A DNA stretch of 64,000 nucleotides from SYLG01 sp965226945 (GTDB taxonomy: Bacteria > Planctomycetota > Planctomycetia > Gemmatales > Gemmataceae), in contig OZ245717.1 of assembly GCA_965226945.1 (NCBI GenBank), positions 3,906,001 through 3,970,000 on the forward strand, written 5' to 3'. The first letter of the stretch is position 1, and each line of letters opens with the position of its first letter. Of the stretch, positions 34,924-44,348 are shown one piece after another. The notes beneath the pieces are model-generated. The model was not told the origin of the DNA. It saw nothing but the letters and a program-made list of their open reading frames with translations, and ran no database searches. The translations under genes and the position numbers were made by a program.

Positions 34924-36546
34924 TTAGTAAAAATATTCGTAGTCTACCCAGAGATCATGTCCAGACGGATCCCAGGTCAATGAACGATGGAATTCTCGCC
35001 AGCGATTGAGATCCTCGTGACTTTGCGCACAAGATGGAGGTGCCATTTGACTTTCTTGACCTTCATCCGGATCGGAAAGGATGATGCGCCCGGCTACATT
35101 GCCCTTGATGAACAAGTCACGATGGGCTGCCCAAGGCCTTTTCCAGGAAGGATGGAATGCCGCCGCCGTTTCTTGATGGACAGGGATGAACGCCACGAGA
35201 TCAGGATCCTTCATTCTGCCGAGGCCGGTTGTTTTGAGCATCTCATTCTGAGCGCCATGGTGGGATCCTTTGTAGAAAACCACGTTTTTTAACAAGTCGC
35301 GTCCCTTAATCTTGCGCCGATTCGCACCAGTCCCGATGTCCCAGGATGCATTCTCCCAGCAGGGCCAACTGCCGGCGTGGCCATCTCCCGGAAAGAGGAG
35401 GACGGGCCCACCTTCCGTCAATTCAAAAGCAAGAACGAGGCTTGAATCGTTAACGTGGCCTATTTGAGAGAGAGCCAAAGATTCGGCCAAATTGACCCAA
35501 TCGTAATCGATCCTGCGAAAGGCCTCCGGGTCATCCTTTGTAAAGCCATAATTCTTGTCGAAAAAGGCATAAAATGAATTGCTCTCAAAGCGTGGCTCAG
35601 TTTGCCTGTCGTAATTGAGTTTAATCTGATAGAAGGAATCAAAAGGAGCTGCGGCTGCGGAATCTTTCAACCCAAATAGAGACGGATCGGCAACGGCGGC
35701 ACCAAAGCAGATATCGCTGGTGAGGTTTTGTCGAGCAAAATACTCCTTCTCCGCTCGAAGGGCTCGCTTGCGATTCGACGTCGGATGACAGGAAGGTCCC
35801 AACACAAAGACCTTGATGTCATCCTTGCCGGGTAATGAGCGGGGGGGATGCTCCGGATGACAAAATTCCAGATTCCTGCCGGCCCGATCCTTGAGCCATT
35901 GCAGGGCTCGGACGGGGCCAGGAATCCTCTTCGGTGACAAACCTTTGTCGATTAGATCTGAAGGGTGATCGCTCTCATCAAGCGAGAATTTCAGCAAGGA
36001 ATCGAGCGACATGGCCTTTTCTTTCAGGCTTATTCGCATCTCGTTTGATATGCCGGTCGCCTGCGATGCTGCTTTTAACTTTGCCATGCCTGCGATGGCG
36101 GCCAATAAGCGGTTTGATTGGCGCAGCTTGGCCGTTTGGACCTCTGGGGAGGTCAAGTCTTCGGTCCAAGCCATCCAGAGGTTTTTTATCGTTATCTGCT
36201 CCCAAACTTCTCGGGCATGATTGAAGCCTGAAAGATGATCCGCATGCTCTTGCGTCGCAACGACCAGGTCGATAACGCCTCCTGTCTCCTCCCTGATGTT
36301 TTGCGAAGCAAGCTTGATTCTGGCCGTTCCCTCAGGGCTGCCGGACATGACACCACAATCAATCACCACGTGGGTTGGCCTGAGTCCTGGTTTGTGGAAA
36401 CGAATCAGAAAACACTCGCCGAAGCCCTGGCGGTACATTCGTATTCGAACTGATTGGCGGCTGGAACTGTCCTTGCTCAACCGGCATGGTTCGGATGTCG
36501 GAAGGGCGGAGCCAACCGCTGACTTTGCTGGAAATGCCGTCATCAT
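34924..36546 (-). CDS. MBL-fold hydrolase with a TxEHxDH variant motif
   Basis: A 540-residue soluble protein of the metallo-beta-lactamase fold, closest in layout to the ComEC/Rec2-type hydrolase domain. Visible motifs are HVVIDCGV (strand before the site), VVATQEHADHLSGF (metal motif with Thr-x-Glu in place of the first His-x-His), LLFPGDGHAG (Asp ligand) and VFYKGSHHGAQNE (last His motif). The ATG at 36546 is chosen because an earlier in-frame start would overlap the upstream gene by 166 bp and GGGG precedes this one; the gap is then 16 bp. It is the last gene of the eight-gene caspase/protease cluster. Substrate is unknown; nucleic-acid or nucleotide phosphodiester cleavage is usual for relatives. 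Confidence 0.85.
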   Translation of the reverse strand: MMTAFPAKSAVGSALPTSEPCRLSKDSSSRQSVRIRMYRQGFGECFLIRFHKPGLRPTHVVIDCGVMSGSPEGTARIKLASQNIREETGGVIDLVVATQEHADHLSGFNHAREVWEQITIKNLWMAWTEDLTSPEVQTAKLRQSNRLLAAIAGMAKLKAASQATGISNEMRISLKEKAMSLDSLLKFSLDESDHPSDLIDKGLSPKRIPGPVRALQWLKDRAGRNLEFCHPEHPPRSLPGKDDIKVFVLGPSCHPTSNRKRALRAEKEYFARQNLTSDICFGAAVADPSLFGLKDSAAAAPFDSFYQIKLNYDRQTEPRFESNSFYAFFDKNYGFTKDDPEAFRRIDYDWVNLAESLALSQIGHVNDSSLVLAFELTEGGPVLLFPGDGHAGSWPCWENASWDIGTGANRRKIKGRDLLKNVVFYKGSHHGAQNEMLKTTGLGRMKDPDLVAFIPVHQETAAAFHPSWKRPWAAHRDLFIKGNVAGRIILSDPDEGQESQMAPPSCAQSHEDLNRWREFHRSLTWDPSGHDLWVDYEYFY

Positions 36547-36562
36547 TGATCCCCAATTAAAG

Positions 36563-38476
36563 TCAATATATCCCGTGCAGAGTCGAGAATGGTTCTTCTT
36601 GTCCGCTGGACTGGAGTGAGGCGAATGGTGCCGATTGTGAGTCCGTCCACTCGCCGCGGAGGTATCGCCTCTGGCGATCGATTCGGGCTTCATCGTCAAT
36701 CGATTTTTTGATGGCGAAGCAGAGTTCAAAGGTATCTTGATCGAAAATCAGCGTGCATCCTCCGCGGAATGGAAATTGATTAGTTTCAACATCCGGGCCA
36801 TCGGGATCCAGCTTAGCAAACGCTGTTTGAAGCAGAGAAATAACGATTCGGGAATGGATCTCTCCGTCGGGACCGAATCTGCGCGCTTCGCGAAGTTTGT
36901 GAATCTTGAAAGGTAAGGTGCCGGTTCCGATTTCCAGGCCGGTGAGTCGCTTCATGGACTCAGCGGAAACAATCGATCCTTTGGTAGAAAGCAAATAGTG
37001 GAGTTTTGCGCATAGTTTTTGAGTCTCGATGTAGTGATCTTTACGTGTTTTGGCACAAGAAATCTCTTTTAAGTTATCCCGAAGAATATCGCCGATGAAG
37101 CGCAAGCTATCTTCAAGGCGTGACTCGCCAGGACTGCGGCGATCCATTGCTAAAAGAATCTTGCCGTTGTCCCAAAGCAAGCTATCCCCGGAGATGACGC
37201 GAACATCTTCTGGCAGAATCCCACGGCGCCGGAAAGCTCCAATTAGGGCCACCCTGTATCCCAGAGAATCGTTTGGCACCAGATCGGCGTCGGCCGTGAC
37301 CAAAGCGCGCAGATAGTCTCCAAACGTGATGTCCACCGGAGGACAGTAATCAAGCGCTCGAATACAGATATTCAGAAATTGCCGGGCAATCTTGGCAGCT
37401 TCTTTGGCGAAACGATTGACCAGGTCGGGATGAATATCCCCCTTCGGCAGCACGCCGGTCCCCCCGGTCGCAATCCTTTGAAGGTCTGCCACGCGAAATC
37501 GATAGATGGCGAGGAAGGCATCAAACACCGCCGCGACTAAAATTGCTCCTCTTGCGTGTTCCTCGGTGACTGTGAGGTAATCGTTTGGATTCGGGCTCAA
37601 AGCCTCCCACTTTCCTGTCCTGGAGTTGCGCCCTCCAATAGCATCTCGAAGTGCCCCGTATTTCCCCATGGCTTGTCCAAATTGCTGCGCTAAGGCACCC
37701 AAGAGATTGCCTGTCCCGGCGATATCCCCTCTTGTTTTGGCAATTTGATCGCGTACCACCGATTCAATGCCAAATCGCTGGAATAGTGCAATCAGATCGG
37801 CAAAAGCCTCATGGAAGGCCCTGCTGTCGGGATGCGAGGGCTCCATGAATTGCTCGTACATTCCATCCAGGAGCGCATGGGTGGTTTCGTGCGCGATGAT
37901 GTCATGCGAGAGGCAAGTGAACACCATCCCTCCGGCCTCGCGAGCCGCGGGGAAATAACCGAAAAGAATCGATTTTTTCGATGGCGAATAATAGGCGTTG
38001 GCCTGACGCATGGCGTGCGGATAGAGTCGCAATCGTTGCACGTACTCCATTGAGAATTGTTCCGCGCCATACCGGCCTCGGCGATTCTCGGGCAGTGACC
38101 GCGGTGCCCAATACACCCACCGGCCCAGCGCCTTTTCAAAGTTCGAAATGGTCATCATCGCGACCGCGTAGACCATTTGCTGATGGAATTGAGGTGTTCC
38201 TTCGCTTGGAGTTAACCCATCCTGGGCCAAAATGCTCGGATCGTTCAAATCGACAGGGGCGTAGAAGCAGCCAGTTGGCGGATCGAAATCGACGATCTCC
38301 ACATACTCGCCAACGGGTCCAATTCCGAGATCGCTTTCCCACGGCACTTGAAAAGTGACTTCGGCGAATATGGCCGTGTCGAGTTGCGTGGCCAAACTTG
38401 GATCGAAGGAGTATCCGCGCAAACATCGGACCGGAGGCGGTGGCACCGGAGGCCCGCTTGAGTGCTCGCGCTCCAC
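36563..38476 (-). CDS. Gluzincin (M4-like) zinc metallopeptidase
   Basis: A 637-residue protein without a signal peptide. The zinc site is SHDIIAHETTHALLDGM (His196, Glu197, His200), with the third ligand Glu223 in FHEAFADLIALF, the HExxH...ExxxD arrangement of gluzincins such as thermolysin. The pair of helices is followed by about 400 residues that I cannot assign to a known domain. Start codon is GTG. It lies 78 bp downstream of the caspase gene and 16 bp upstream of the MBL gene. Thermolysin relatives are normally exported as zymogens. An apparently cytosolic one inside a caspase operon is unusual and suggests an intracellular target. Confidence 0.83.
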   Translation of the reverse strand: MEREHSSGPPVPPPPVRCLRGYSFDPSLATQLDTAIFAEVTFQVPWESDLGIGPVGEYVEIVDFDPPTGCFYAPVDLNDPSILAQDGLTPSEGTPQFHQQMVYAVAMMTISNFEKALGRWVYWAPRSLPENRRGRYGAEQFSMEYVQRLRLYPHAMRQANAYYSPSKKSILFGYFPAAREAGGMVFTCLSHDIIAHETTHALLDGMYEQFMEPSHPDSRAFHEAFADLIALFQRFGIESVVRDQIAKTRGDIAGTGNLLGALAQQFGQAMGKYGALRDAIGGRNSRTGKWEALSPNPNDYLTVTEEHARGAILVAAVFDAFLAIYRFRVADLQRIATGGTGVLPKGDIHPDLVNRFAKEAAKIARQFLNICIRALDYCPPVDITFGDYLRALVTADADLVPNDSLGYRVALIGAFRRRGILPEDVRVISGDSLLWDNGKILLAMDRRSPGESRLEDSLRFIGDILRDNLKEISCAKTRKDHYIETQKLCAKLHYLLSTKGSIVSAESMKRLTGLEIGTGTLPFKIHKLREARRFGPDGEIHSRIVISLLQTAFAKLDPDGPDVETNQFPFRGGCTLIFDQDTFELCFAIKKSIDDEARIDRQRRYLRGEWTDSQSAPFASLQSSGQEEPFSTLHGIY

Positions 38477-38554
38477 TGGCTTGTGGAGCCCGACGGTTCG
38501 TTGTGCAGGCGTTGTTTGTGGATTGGGAAGCTGGGATAGGAAAGCAGCTCCCCT

Positions 38555-40555
38555 TCAGGGCTGAGCATCAATGAAATGGGCAAAAATGTCACGGTTCACC
38601 GCTAAATTATCTCGCTTAAAATAGGACCCGTGGGCACAGCTGGGATTGATGATGCCCAGGAAACTGGAGCATCCCACGGGATCGAGATTGGGAAAATCGA
38701 AATCGACCGAATACGGCCGTCCCTGAAGGGGGCCGCCAACCGGGTCGCCGTGTGCGTTCAAGTTCACCCATCGACGCACCATGGCAGGCTTGGATCCGTC
38801 TCGGTTCGATGGCCTCAATCGGGTCTTGACAGGGGAAATCGAAAGCGCGGCCCCCACGGTGAAAAGATTGCGCACACGAACGGAGGTCAGCCGATCGTTA
38901 TCGGCAAGTTCCCTCAGTCCTTCGTAGGCGACGACCGTTCCCCAGCTATGGCTGATGATGTCCAGTTCCGCGTTGGATTGTAGAAGAGGCCGAACGACAT
39001 CGGTGAATCGGCGAAGGATCGATGCTCGAATCGCATCGTCCGTGAGGTAGACCATGAAATCGTCCAGGCAGTTCAATCCGGGGATGCTGATCAGGCTGCG
39101 GGAATCGCTAAGGGCCCGGGGCGCCCCGCCTACCAAGGCTCTTTGACCCGACTCGATCATGTGACGATCGATTCGATCCTGAAGCGTATCCCGGATTTCG
39201 TCACGTAGGGCAAGCTTGCGGTCGTCGAGCGCTCGGTTGCGCAAACCTCTTTCATTGACTAAATCACTCCAGAGAACCTCCATTCGGGATTGACCCAAAT
39301 CGCCATTTCCAAATGCGGTCGTGTGGGGGTGGAGGGAGTTCCACCACTCATTCGAGAAGCCGGGAGGATGGCTGCAAATACCATGAACCAACACAAGGCG
39401 GCGTTGGGCGGTACCCGTTGCATCGCGTTCTGCGAAGCCGCCTTGCTTCCGAGTGCGACTTCTGCCTTCGTACAGGTCGAGCACTCGTTTTCGTGTTTCC
39501 ACATCCAGCGGGGCGAGCTTGTCGAGGAGTTCCGCCAAGTTTACTTGGGCAGATAGCCATGCCTCGGAATCGTTTCGATGTCCGTTGGAGGACTTTGAAT
39601 GAGCGTGCAAAGCCCCCCTTTCTTGGCCACCAAACAAGGGGCCGTTACCTGGCCCTTCCAATTGCGGCAGTTGGCTGAAATGCGCGCTTTGCAATGCCTC
39701 GCCTAGCCGGTCAATCAGTTCGGTGCGCTGCATGCTCGATCCACCGGTCCGAAGGACTTGATCAAGATAATAGGTGAATGCGCCCGCGGGCTTTCCATTG
39801 ATGGTTGCATCGGCCGCGGTTTGGTCTGCGCGGCAGGCGGAAATAAGAACGTGATTCAGTCCCCGAACCTTCACAAAACCGCGGGCGGTCATGCCTCGAG
39901 TTGCTGCCTCGTTGACTCGATCCTTGATGATCTGGGGCGGATCGATGAAGCGAACGCGAACGATGTTTGGATTGTTGCGTTCCAGTGCAGAGGCCGCAAC
40001 ATTGGCGGCTTCCAGGCCCGCCCTGGGCGAGGCCGTGGACAACGATCGTTTGACGGTGGCACCCGGATCAATTTCCGTGCGCTGTGGACTGTTGGCCGCT
40101 AAAGGGTTCATCAGCATGCGAGTGCCTGTTCCCGAGTTGCAGTTATCGAGAACCACAGTCAATCGAACTCCCTCTGGCTTGGTTCTCGTCCATTCCTTGA
40201 TTTCGTCGTCGGTCAAGTAAGTCTCCGGGTCGGCGAAATCCATGTCATGCAATGCAATCAGTTCATCGCGGCCATCGGGCTCATCCCCGTCTTTGTCTTC
40301 GACATAGGAGCCGTGACCCGAGAAATGGACGACCACCCTGTCGCCGCGGTTGACATCTTGAAACAACCAGTCAAGCTGCCGTAAAACCTCGGATTTAACC
40401 ACTTGATCGTTGCGAAGGACCCGGATGTTTCCAGAGGGAAAGTTGAAGACATCGACGAGCAATTCGTTCATTGTCTCCGTGTCATTAATGCATCCTTGCA
40501 GGTGCGAGACCAATTTGTAATTGTTAATTCCCATGATCAGAGCTTTATCGGCCAT
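38555..40555 (-). CDS. Caspase-family protease fused to an alpha/beta hydrolase
   Basis: A 666-residue protein. The ATG at 40555 is chosen because AAGGAG lies 8 bp before it and the caspase fold starts at once (KALIMGINNYK). Residues 1-320 are a metacaspase-like p20: His81 in VVHFSGHGS, the nucleophile Cys139 in LDNCNSGTG (usually DCCHSG), and SACRADQTAAD. Residues about 385-660 are an alpha/beta hydrolase with oxyanion segment LVLVHGICSHPPG and nucleophile elbow SHSWGT (Ser537). Metacaspases cut after Arg or Lys; several bacterial ones act in suicide immunity. Central gene of the protease cluster. The double catalytic layout suggests proteolysis plus lipid or ester hydrolysis. No signal peptide. 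Confidence 0.9.
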   Translation of the reverse strand: MADKALIMGINNYKLVSHLQGCINDTETMNELLVDVFNFPSGNIRVLRNDQVVKSEVLRQLDWLFQDVNRGDRVVVHFSGHGSYVEDKDGDEPDGRDELIALHDMDFADPETYLTDDEIKEWTRTKPEGVRLTVVLDNCNSGTGTRMLMNPLAANSPQRTEIDPGATVKRSLSTASPRAGLEAANVAASALERNNPNIVRVRFIDPPQIIKDRVNEAATRGMTARGFVKVRGLNHVLISACRADQTAADATINGKPAGAFTYYLDQVLRTGGSSMQRTELIDRLGEALQSAHFSQLPQLEGPGNGPLFGGQERGALHAHSKSSNGHRNDSEAWLSAQVNLAELLDKLAPLDVETRKRVLDLYEGRSRTRKQGGFAERDATGTAQRRLVLVHGICSHPPGFSNEWWNSLHPHTTAFGNGDLGQSRMEVLWSDLVNERGLRNRALDDRKLALRDEIRDTLQDRIDRHMIESGQRALVGGAPRALSDSRSLISIPGLNCLDDFMVYLTDDAIRASILRRFTDVVRPLLQSNAELDIISHSWGTVVAYEGLRELADNDRLTSVRVRNLFTVGAALSISPVKTRLRPSNRDGSKPAMVRRWVNLNAHGDPVGGPLQGRPYSVDFDFPNLDPVGCSSFLGIINPSCAHGSYFKRDNLAVNRDIFAHFIDAQP

Positions 40556-40635
40556 GAGGAGACTCCTTTTATGCCATGAATTCAAGAAGAAAAAGGTAAA
40601 CGAAAGGAGCGAACGCCCCTTCCAATGGAAAATGG

Positions 40636-41811
40636 TCAAGATGCGGTATGAAGCGACAAATCAACCGTGACACGATCGGCTTCTGATATGGCCGAACCGT
40701 CCACCGCCATGAATTTCACTTGGAGGCGTGCCGCGTCGGCGGTGACAAGCAAATAACCGAATCCTTTACGCGACTTTACAAAAGTATGATCACCGGAGGT
40801 CTGCCCGCTTGCAGTGGGAACCGAAGCATCGTTGTGCCCGCCGCATCCGGCCACAATGTAAGGGATTTGATATTTGACGCCGAGTTGCGTTTGGAATCTC
40901 GTATACCTTTGATAATTGTGAGAATGTCCAGACAAAAAGAGGTCCGGTAGTAACCCGGCCTGTGAAAACGCATCGTCGATATCGGCAAGCATGGCCGTGC
41001 TGGGTGCATGCCCTCCGCCGCTGAAGGGTGGGTGATGGGTGGCGACCACGAGAGACTTGCGAAAGCCAATGTCCCGTTTGTCTTTGATTTCTCTTAGCCG
41101 TTTCACTAACCATTCCTTCTGATGGTCTCCAGGAATTGGCCCTGAGATAAAGCCTGGGTTCTCCGCAACATTCGAGTACAAACCGATGATTTGAATGAAG
41201 GGTGCGTCGAGCAGCCAATAGACCCCAGGCTGATTCATGGTTTTGCGGTAGATAGTCCCGGAAATCTGCGGGACCGCCGGTGTTGGCGCGCAGAAGTTGT
41301 TGAGAAACGCTTTTAATGACTGCGGGTCAGTCTGCGCGATCACCTCTCCATCATGATTCCCAGCGAGAGCCATGATCTTGCCGGGGTAATGGCGGTAGGG
41401 GTCGTAAAACTCCCTGCGGTAGGCCGCATCTTTTTGAGGACCATAAATCACATCCCCAAGGTGGATAAACGCCGCGGGAGAACGGTTTGGGTTGCGTACA
41501 TCAAAATCCTTGGCCATCGCATTGGCGACATCTTCCTGCGGACTATGAGTCTCACGGCCGGTATCGCCAACACAGTGGAAAGAAATCTGGCCCTGGCCGA
41601 CAATCCCACTGACTCCCGATGTGCCAATGACATCGGCTAGGCTCATGATCGACTCGCCCAGAGGTCTCGGAATGGGCTGCAGACGCGATTGAATGAAATC
41701 GAGCATACGAGTAAAGCCGCCGCTGGCCGGCGCCATTCGGCTGGCTGGATCGGAATCCAAAAAAAACGGATGAGCGAATCGTGTTGGTTCTTCACTATTG
41801 GACGAAGTCAT
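40636..41811 (-). CDS. Calcineurin-like metallophosphoesterase
   Basis: A 391-residue soluble enzyme with all the family motifs: GDTG (82-85), HLGDVIYG (Asp120), LAGNHDGE (151-154 GNHD), VVATHHPPF and LFLSGHSHNYQRY. The two-metal site hydrolyses phosphate mono- or diesters. The arrangement is purple-acid-phosphatase-like, but no signal peptide is present. The ATG at 41811 is preferred over one 66 bp upstream because GGAG precedes it and the longer form would overlap the preceding gene. It lies 34 bp after the DUF3465-like gene and 80 bp before the caspase gene. In this setting it could act on a nucleotide messenger or on nucleic acid, which is inference. Confidence 0.9.
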   Translation of the reverse strand: MTSSNSEEPTRFAHPFFLDSDPASRMAPASGGFTRMLDFIQSRLQPIPRPLGESIMSLADVIGTSGVSGIVGQGQISFHCVGDTGRETHSPQEDVANAMAKDFDVRNPNRSPAAFIHLGDVIYGPQKDAAYRREFYDPYRHYPGKIMALAGNHDGEVIAQTDPQSLKAFLNNFCAPTPAVPQISGTIYRKTMNQPGVYWLLDAPFIQIIGLYSNVAENPGFISGPIPGDHQKEWLVKRLREIKDKRDIGFRKSLVVATHHPPFSGGGHAPSTAMLADIDDAFSQAGLLPDLFLSGHSHNYQRYTRFQTQLGVKYQIPYIVAGCGGHNDASVPTASGQTSGDHTFVKSRKGFGYLLVTADAARLQVKFMAVDGSAISEADRVTVDLSLHTAS

Positions 41812-41845
41812 TTCAGCTCCATGAAAAATGTTGGATAAAATAGGA

Positions 41846-42367
41846 TTAACTGAAACATTTGGAAGGAGTGCACACAAATCCTAGCGGATGGTGTGTAAAA
41901 TGTAGAACGGGCATCTTCTTGCCGCCGTGCGCGGTGGCCTTTGCCTTGGTAATCCATTCTCCTTTCAGGTGCAACGTTACGCCCACGACGAGTCCTGGAA
42001 TTGGACTGGATAAGCCCTGGTTGTCACCAAAACGCACCGCGACAAATACCGAGTCTCCCGTCGTTAACGCACTCGTCACGTCGGAAGTAACACGGGAATT
42101 CGACATCAGAACGCTGGTTACACGAATGAGAAATCGCTGATGCCGCCCTCCATGGCTATCGGAGTCGTCGGGTTCCTTGACCGCAACCGTGGCGTTCACT
42201 TCGACTACATCCCGATTACTGAGAGATGCTTGGGCCTGCTGCGGGGAAAGTTCGGCCAACTCCGTTATCCGTTCGCTCCGCTCGGCGGTTCGATAGCTCT
42301 CGAGGAAATCTCCGAAGGACTTAAACTTGCCATAACTTTGGTCGGCAACTGCATGAGAATCTTTCAT
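41846..42367 (-). CDS. DUF3465-like protein
   Basis: A 173-residue protein. The C-terminal 110 residues resemble DUF3465: RHQRFLIRVTS, then TTGDSVFVAVRFG, GVTLHLKGEWI and the closing VLHFTHHPLGF. The last motif is close to the family's VHWTHHDP signature. The predicted fold is a small beta-barrel of OB type; biochemical role is not established. The ATG at 42367 is chosen because AGGAG lies 9 bp before it. It lies between the subtilase and metallophosphoesterase genes with gaps of 75 and 34 bp. The family is usually secreted, but no signal is visible here. It might bind nucleic acid or a nucleotide. Confidence 0.65.
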   Translation of the reverse strand: MKDSHAVADQSYGKFKSFGDFLESYRTAERSERITELAELSPQQAQASLSNRDVVEVNATVAVKEPDDSDSHGGRHQRFLIRVTSVLMSNSRVTSDVTSALTTGDSVFVAVRFGDNQGLSSPIPGLVVGVTLHLKGEWITKAKATAHGGKKMPVLHFTHHPLGFVCTPSKCFS

Positions 42368-42442
42368 CTGGTGACACTCCTGGGGATTGCTAAAGCCGTA
42401 AAACACGGAAAACTATAAATAAATTTAATGGCCGCTCAGCGG

Positions 42443-44056
42443 TTAAGCGTCTACAGAATCTGCATTTATTGATGCGCGTTGTAGTGGCCTGATTGTAATT
42501 GAGGTATGGCCAGAGTTGATGAAAATGCTGGCGCCATCAGTCTCTATTGAGCTGCCGTTCGCATCGCTGACCTGCGTAAGATCAGGTAACAACGGGTGAA
42601 CCATGCGTATCATTTGACGCAGATTCGGCCGGTTACCGATTCGTTGGGTTCTTGGACGGCCAGGGGCATCCTGTTGCGGTGAACCGGTGGAGCGCAGAAT
42701 CTGAATGGTTCGCGCGGGGGTGAGAAGGGGCTTGTGTCTTGCGCGCAGAATTCCTTGTAGACAACCGATCACGCCAACGACGATTGGGGACGCGCTTGAG
42801 GTCCCACTGAACTGGTCGGTGTACCATCGGTCTTGTTCGGATCCGCCTTGCAAATCTCCGTAGCCCGTGGAGGTTACTTCCCTGCCCCAGCCTTGAGCGT
42901 CAACTCGCGCACCGTAATTGGAGAAGTCCAATCTTGAGCGATCTGGACCATGGTCCCTGCCATGAGTCCCGGGAGGGGGAGCGCCAGCGCCAACGAGAAC
43001 GGCTCCGGAAGTGGGATTTTGAATATTGAATGGATTTCTCCAGGACGTGGGAAAGCCGGTTGCGGGGGAATTGTAAATCGCACTATCGAGGTTGCGTGCA
43101 CCGTTCCCGGCGGCTTCGACAACGATGATTCCCTTTGCGACGGCGTAACGGATGGCAGCGAGATCATCGGGCCACCATTCGATTGCGATGAAACCATCTT
43201 GCCCAGTTCCATTGGCTCCAGGACCTGGTCGATGGATTTCCAACAGGATGATGTCGCCCGGTCTCAGTCGATCTGCTGCCTGGCGGATGACAGCAGCAGT
43301 GGGGAGAGTGGCAAAAGACGCCGCCATAAATCGAGCGTCGCTGCAGATCCCCTCGATGCCAAATGGATTCTGATCACCACTGATTTCGCCTGCAACGGCC
43401 GTGCCGTGATTGTCATCCGAGATGGCCGATCCTATTACGACGCCACCCTGATTCTGGAGCAGGTCTTCGTGATTGAACCTCCATCCCCACTCACAGTCGA
43501 TGATGTTAACCCCCATGCCGCGCCCGCCCAAATATCGCCATGCAAAGCGGGCGTCAACACCTTCGGGGGCCGGATTTAGATAGATTTGATTGGAGCGAAA
43601 ATCAGGCGTTGTCGCTGCCGGCGGCGTATCGGAAGGGGAAAGAGCGCGCTCGATTTCGAGGTCAATGGCAACGGGTAAAGATGCGGCTGGCTTGACATAG
43701 GCTCCCGCGACTTCATCGAGGCGTCGCAATCGATCGGCCAGCTCATTCAGGTCCTGATTGGCTGACTCAATGTGGTAATAGGTTTCCATGGCGCTCAAAG
43801 GTGAATCATCCAAGCCTAAATCCCGGCGTCTCTCCAAAATTCTGTCTTCAGACACGCCAAAAAGAGGGGTGACACTGATCCCCGCGTGATTCAAAACTGC
43901 GGCAAGCCCGGTCACATTGGCGCCGGAGCGCGAGACAAATCCTTCGGGAGTCATGCGCAAGGCGGGATCGGACTGCGCGACCAAGATGAGTTCCGGCGAA
44001 CCGATGGGCGCCAGCGGCTTGCGTGAGTCGTTGGAGGAATCTCGTCGTCTGGCCAT
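42443..44056 (-). CDS. Subtilisin-like serine peptidase (S8)
   Basis: A 537-residue protein. The catalytic triad is intact: Asp187 in NIIDCEWGW, His217 in DNHGTAVAG, and Ser420 in FSGTSSASPIV. The oxyanion region AAGNGARN is present. Residues about 40-130 look like an I9-type inhibitor/propeptide domain (YYHIESANQDLNELADRLRRL). No signal peptide, so it is probably intracellular. The ATG at 44056 is used because GGAG is 6 bp upstream; another ATG lies 12 bp earlier. It starts 13 bp after a gene for a stand-alone I9-like domain. In the cluster it could be the protease activated by, or activating, the caspase. Confidence 0.93.
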   Translation of the reverse strand: MARRRDSSNDSRKPLAPIGSPELILVAQSDPALRMTPEGFVSRSGANVTGLAAVLNHAGISVTPLFGVSEDRILERRRDLGLDDSPLSAMETYYHIESANQDLNELADRLRRLDEVAGAYVKPAASLPVAIDLEIERALSPSDTPPAATTPDFRSNQIYLNPAPEGVDARFAWRYLGGRGMGVNIIDCEWGWRFNHEDLLQNQGGVVIGSAISDDNHGTAVAGEISGDQNPFGIEGICSDARFMAASFATLPTAAVIRQAADRLRPGDIILLEIHRPGPGANGTGQDGFIAIEWWPDDLAAIRYAVAKGIIVVEAAGNGARNLDSAIYNSPATGFPTSWRNPFNIQNPTSGAVLVGAGAPPPGTHGRDHGPDRSRLDFSNYGARVDAQGWGREVTSTGYGDLQGGSEQDRWYTDQFSGTSSASPIVVGVIGCLQGILRARHKPLLTPARTIQILRSTGSPQQDAPGRPRTQRIGNRPNLRQMIRMVHPLLPDLTQVSDANGSSIETDGASIFINSGHTSITIRPLQRASINADSVDA

Positions 44057-44069
44057 GATGGTCTCCATT

Positions 44070-44348
44070 TCAATGTTGAGAGGAACTCGGCAGAGAATCT
44101 TCGGGCTTGTCGAAAACGGCAATCACAGTCGGTATGGCAAGCAACCGTTTCCGGAGTTGTTCGAGCTGCGGTTGAGCCACGGATGCGAAATAGAACGTAG
44201 AAAGGTCGGGATCGTTCGTTCCCGGATGAATCGGTCGCAAATCGATTTGAAGATCCTCCAAGGCACGATCGAGCCGGCTTGGAGGATGGCCTTTTCCCTT
44301 CCGGAGGCGGTCAGCCTCCTCTTGCGTCACTTGAATCGTTATGAACAT
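44070..44348 (-). CDS. Stand-alone inhibitor-I9-like domain (92 aa)
   Basis: The segment TFYFASVAQPQLEQLRKRLL, followed by AIPTVIAVFDKPED, resembles the region YYHIESANQDLNELADRLRR / VAGAYVKP inside the subtilase encoded 13 bp downstream. Both fit the beta-alpha-beta pattern of subtilisin propeptides (I9). It could fold, inhibit or time the activation of the subtilase in trans. The ATG at 44348 gives a 92-residue protein; an earlier in-frame ATG adds ten residues. No signal peptide. The family assignment rests on pattern, not a database match. Confidence 0.55.
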   Translation of the reverse strand: MFITIQVTQEEADRLRKGKGHPPSRLDRALEDLQIDLRPIHPGTNDPDLSTFYFASVAQPQLEQLRKRLLAIPTVIAVFDKPEDSLPSSSQH

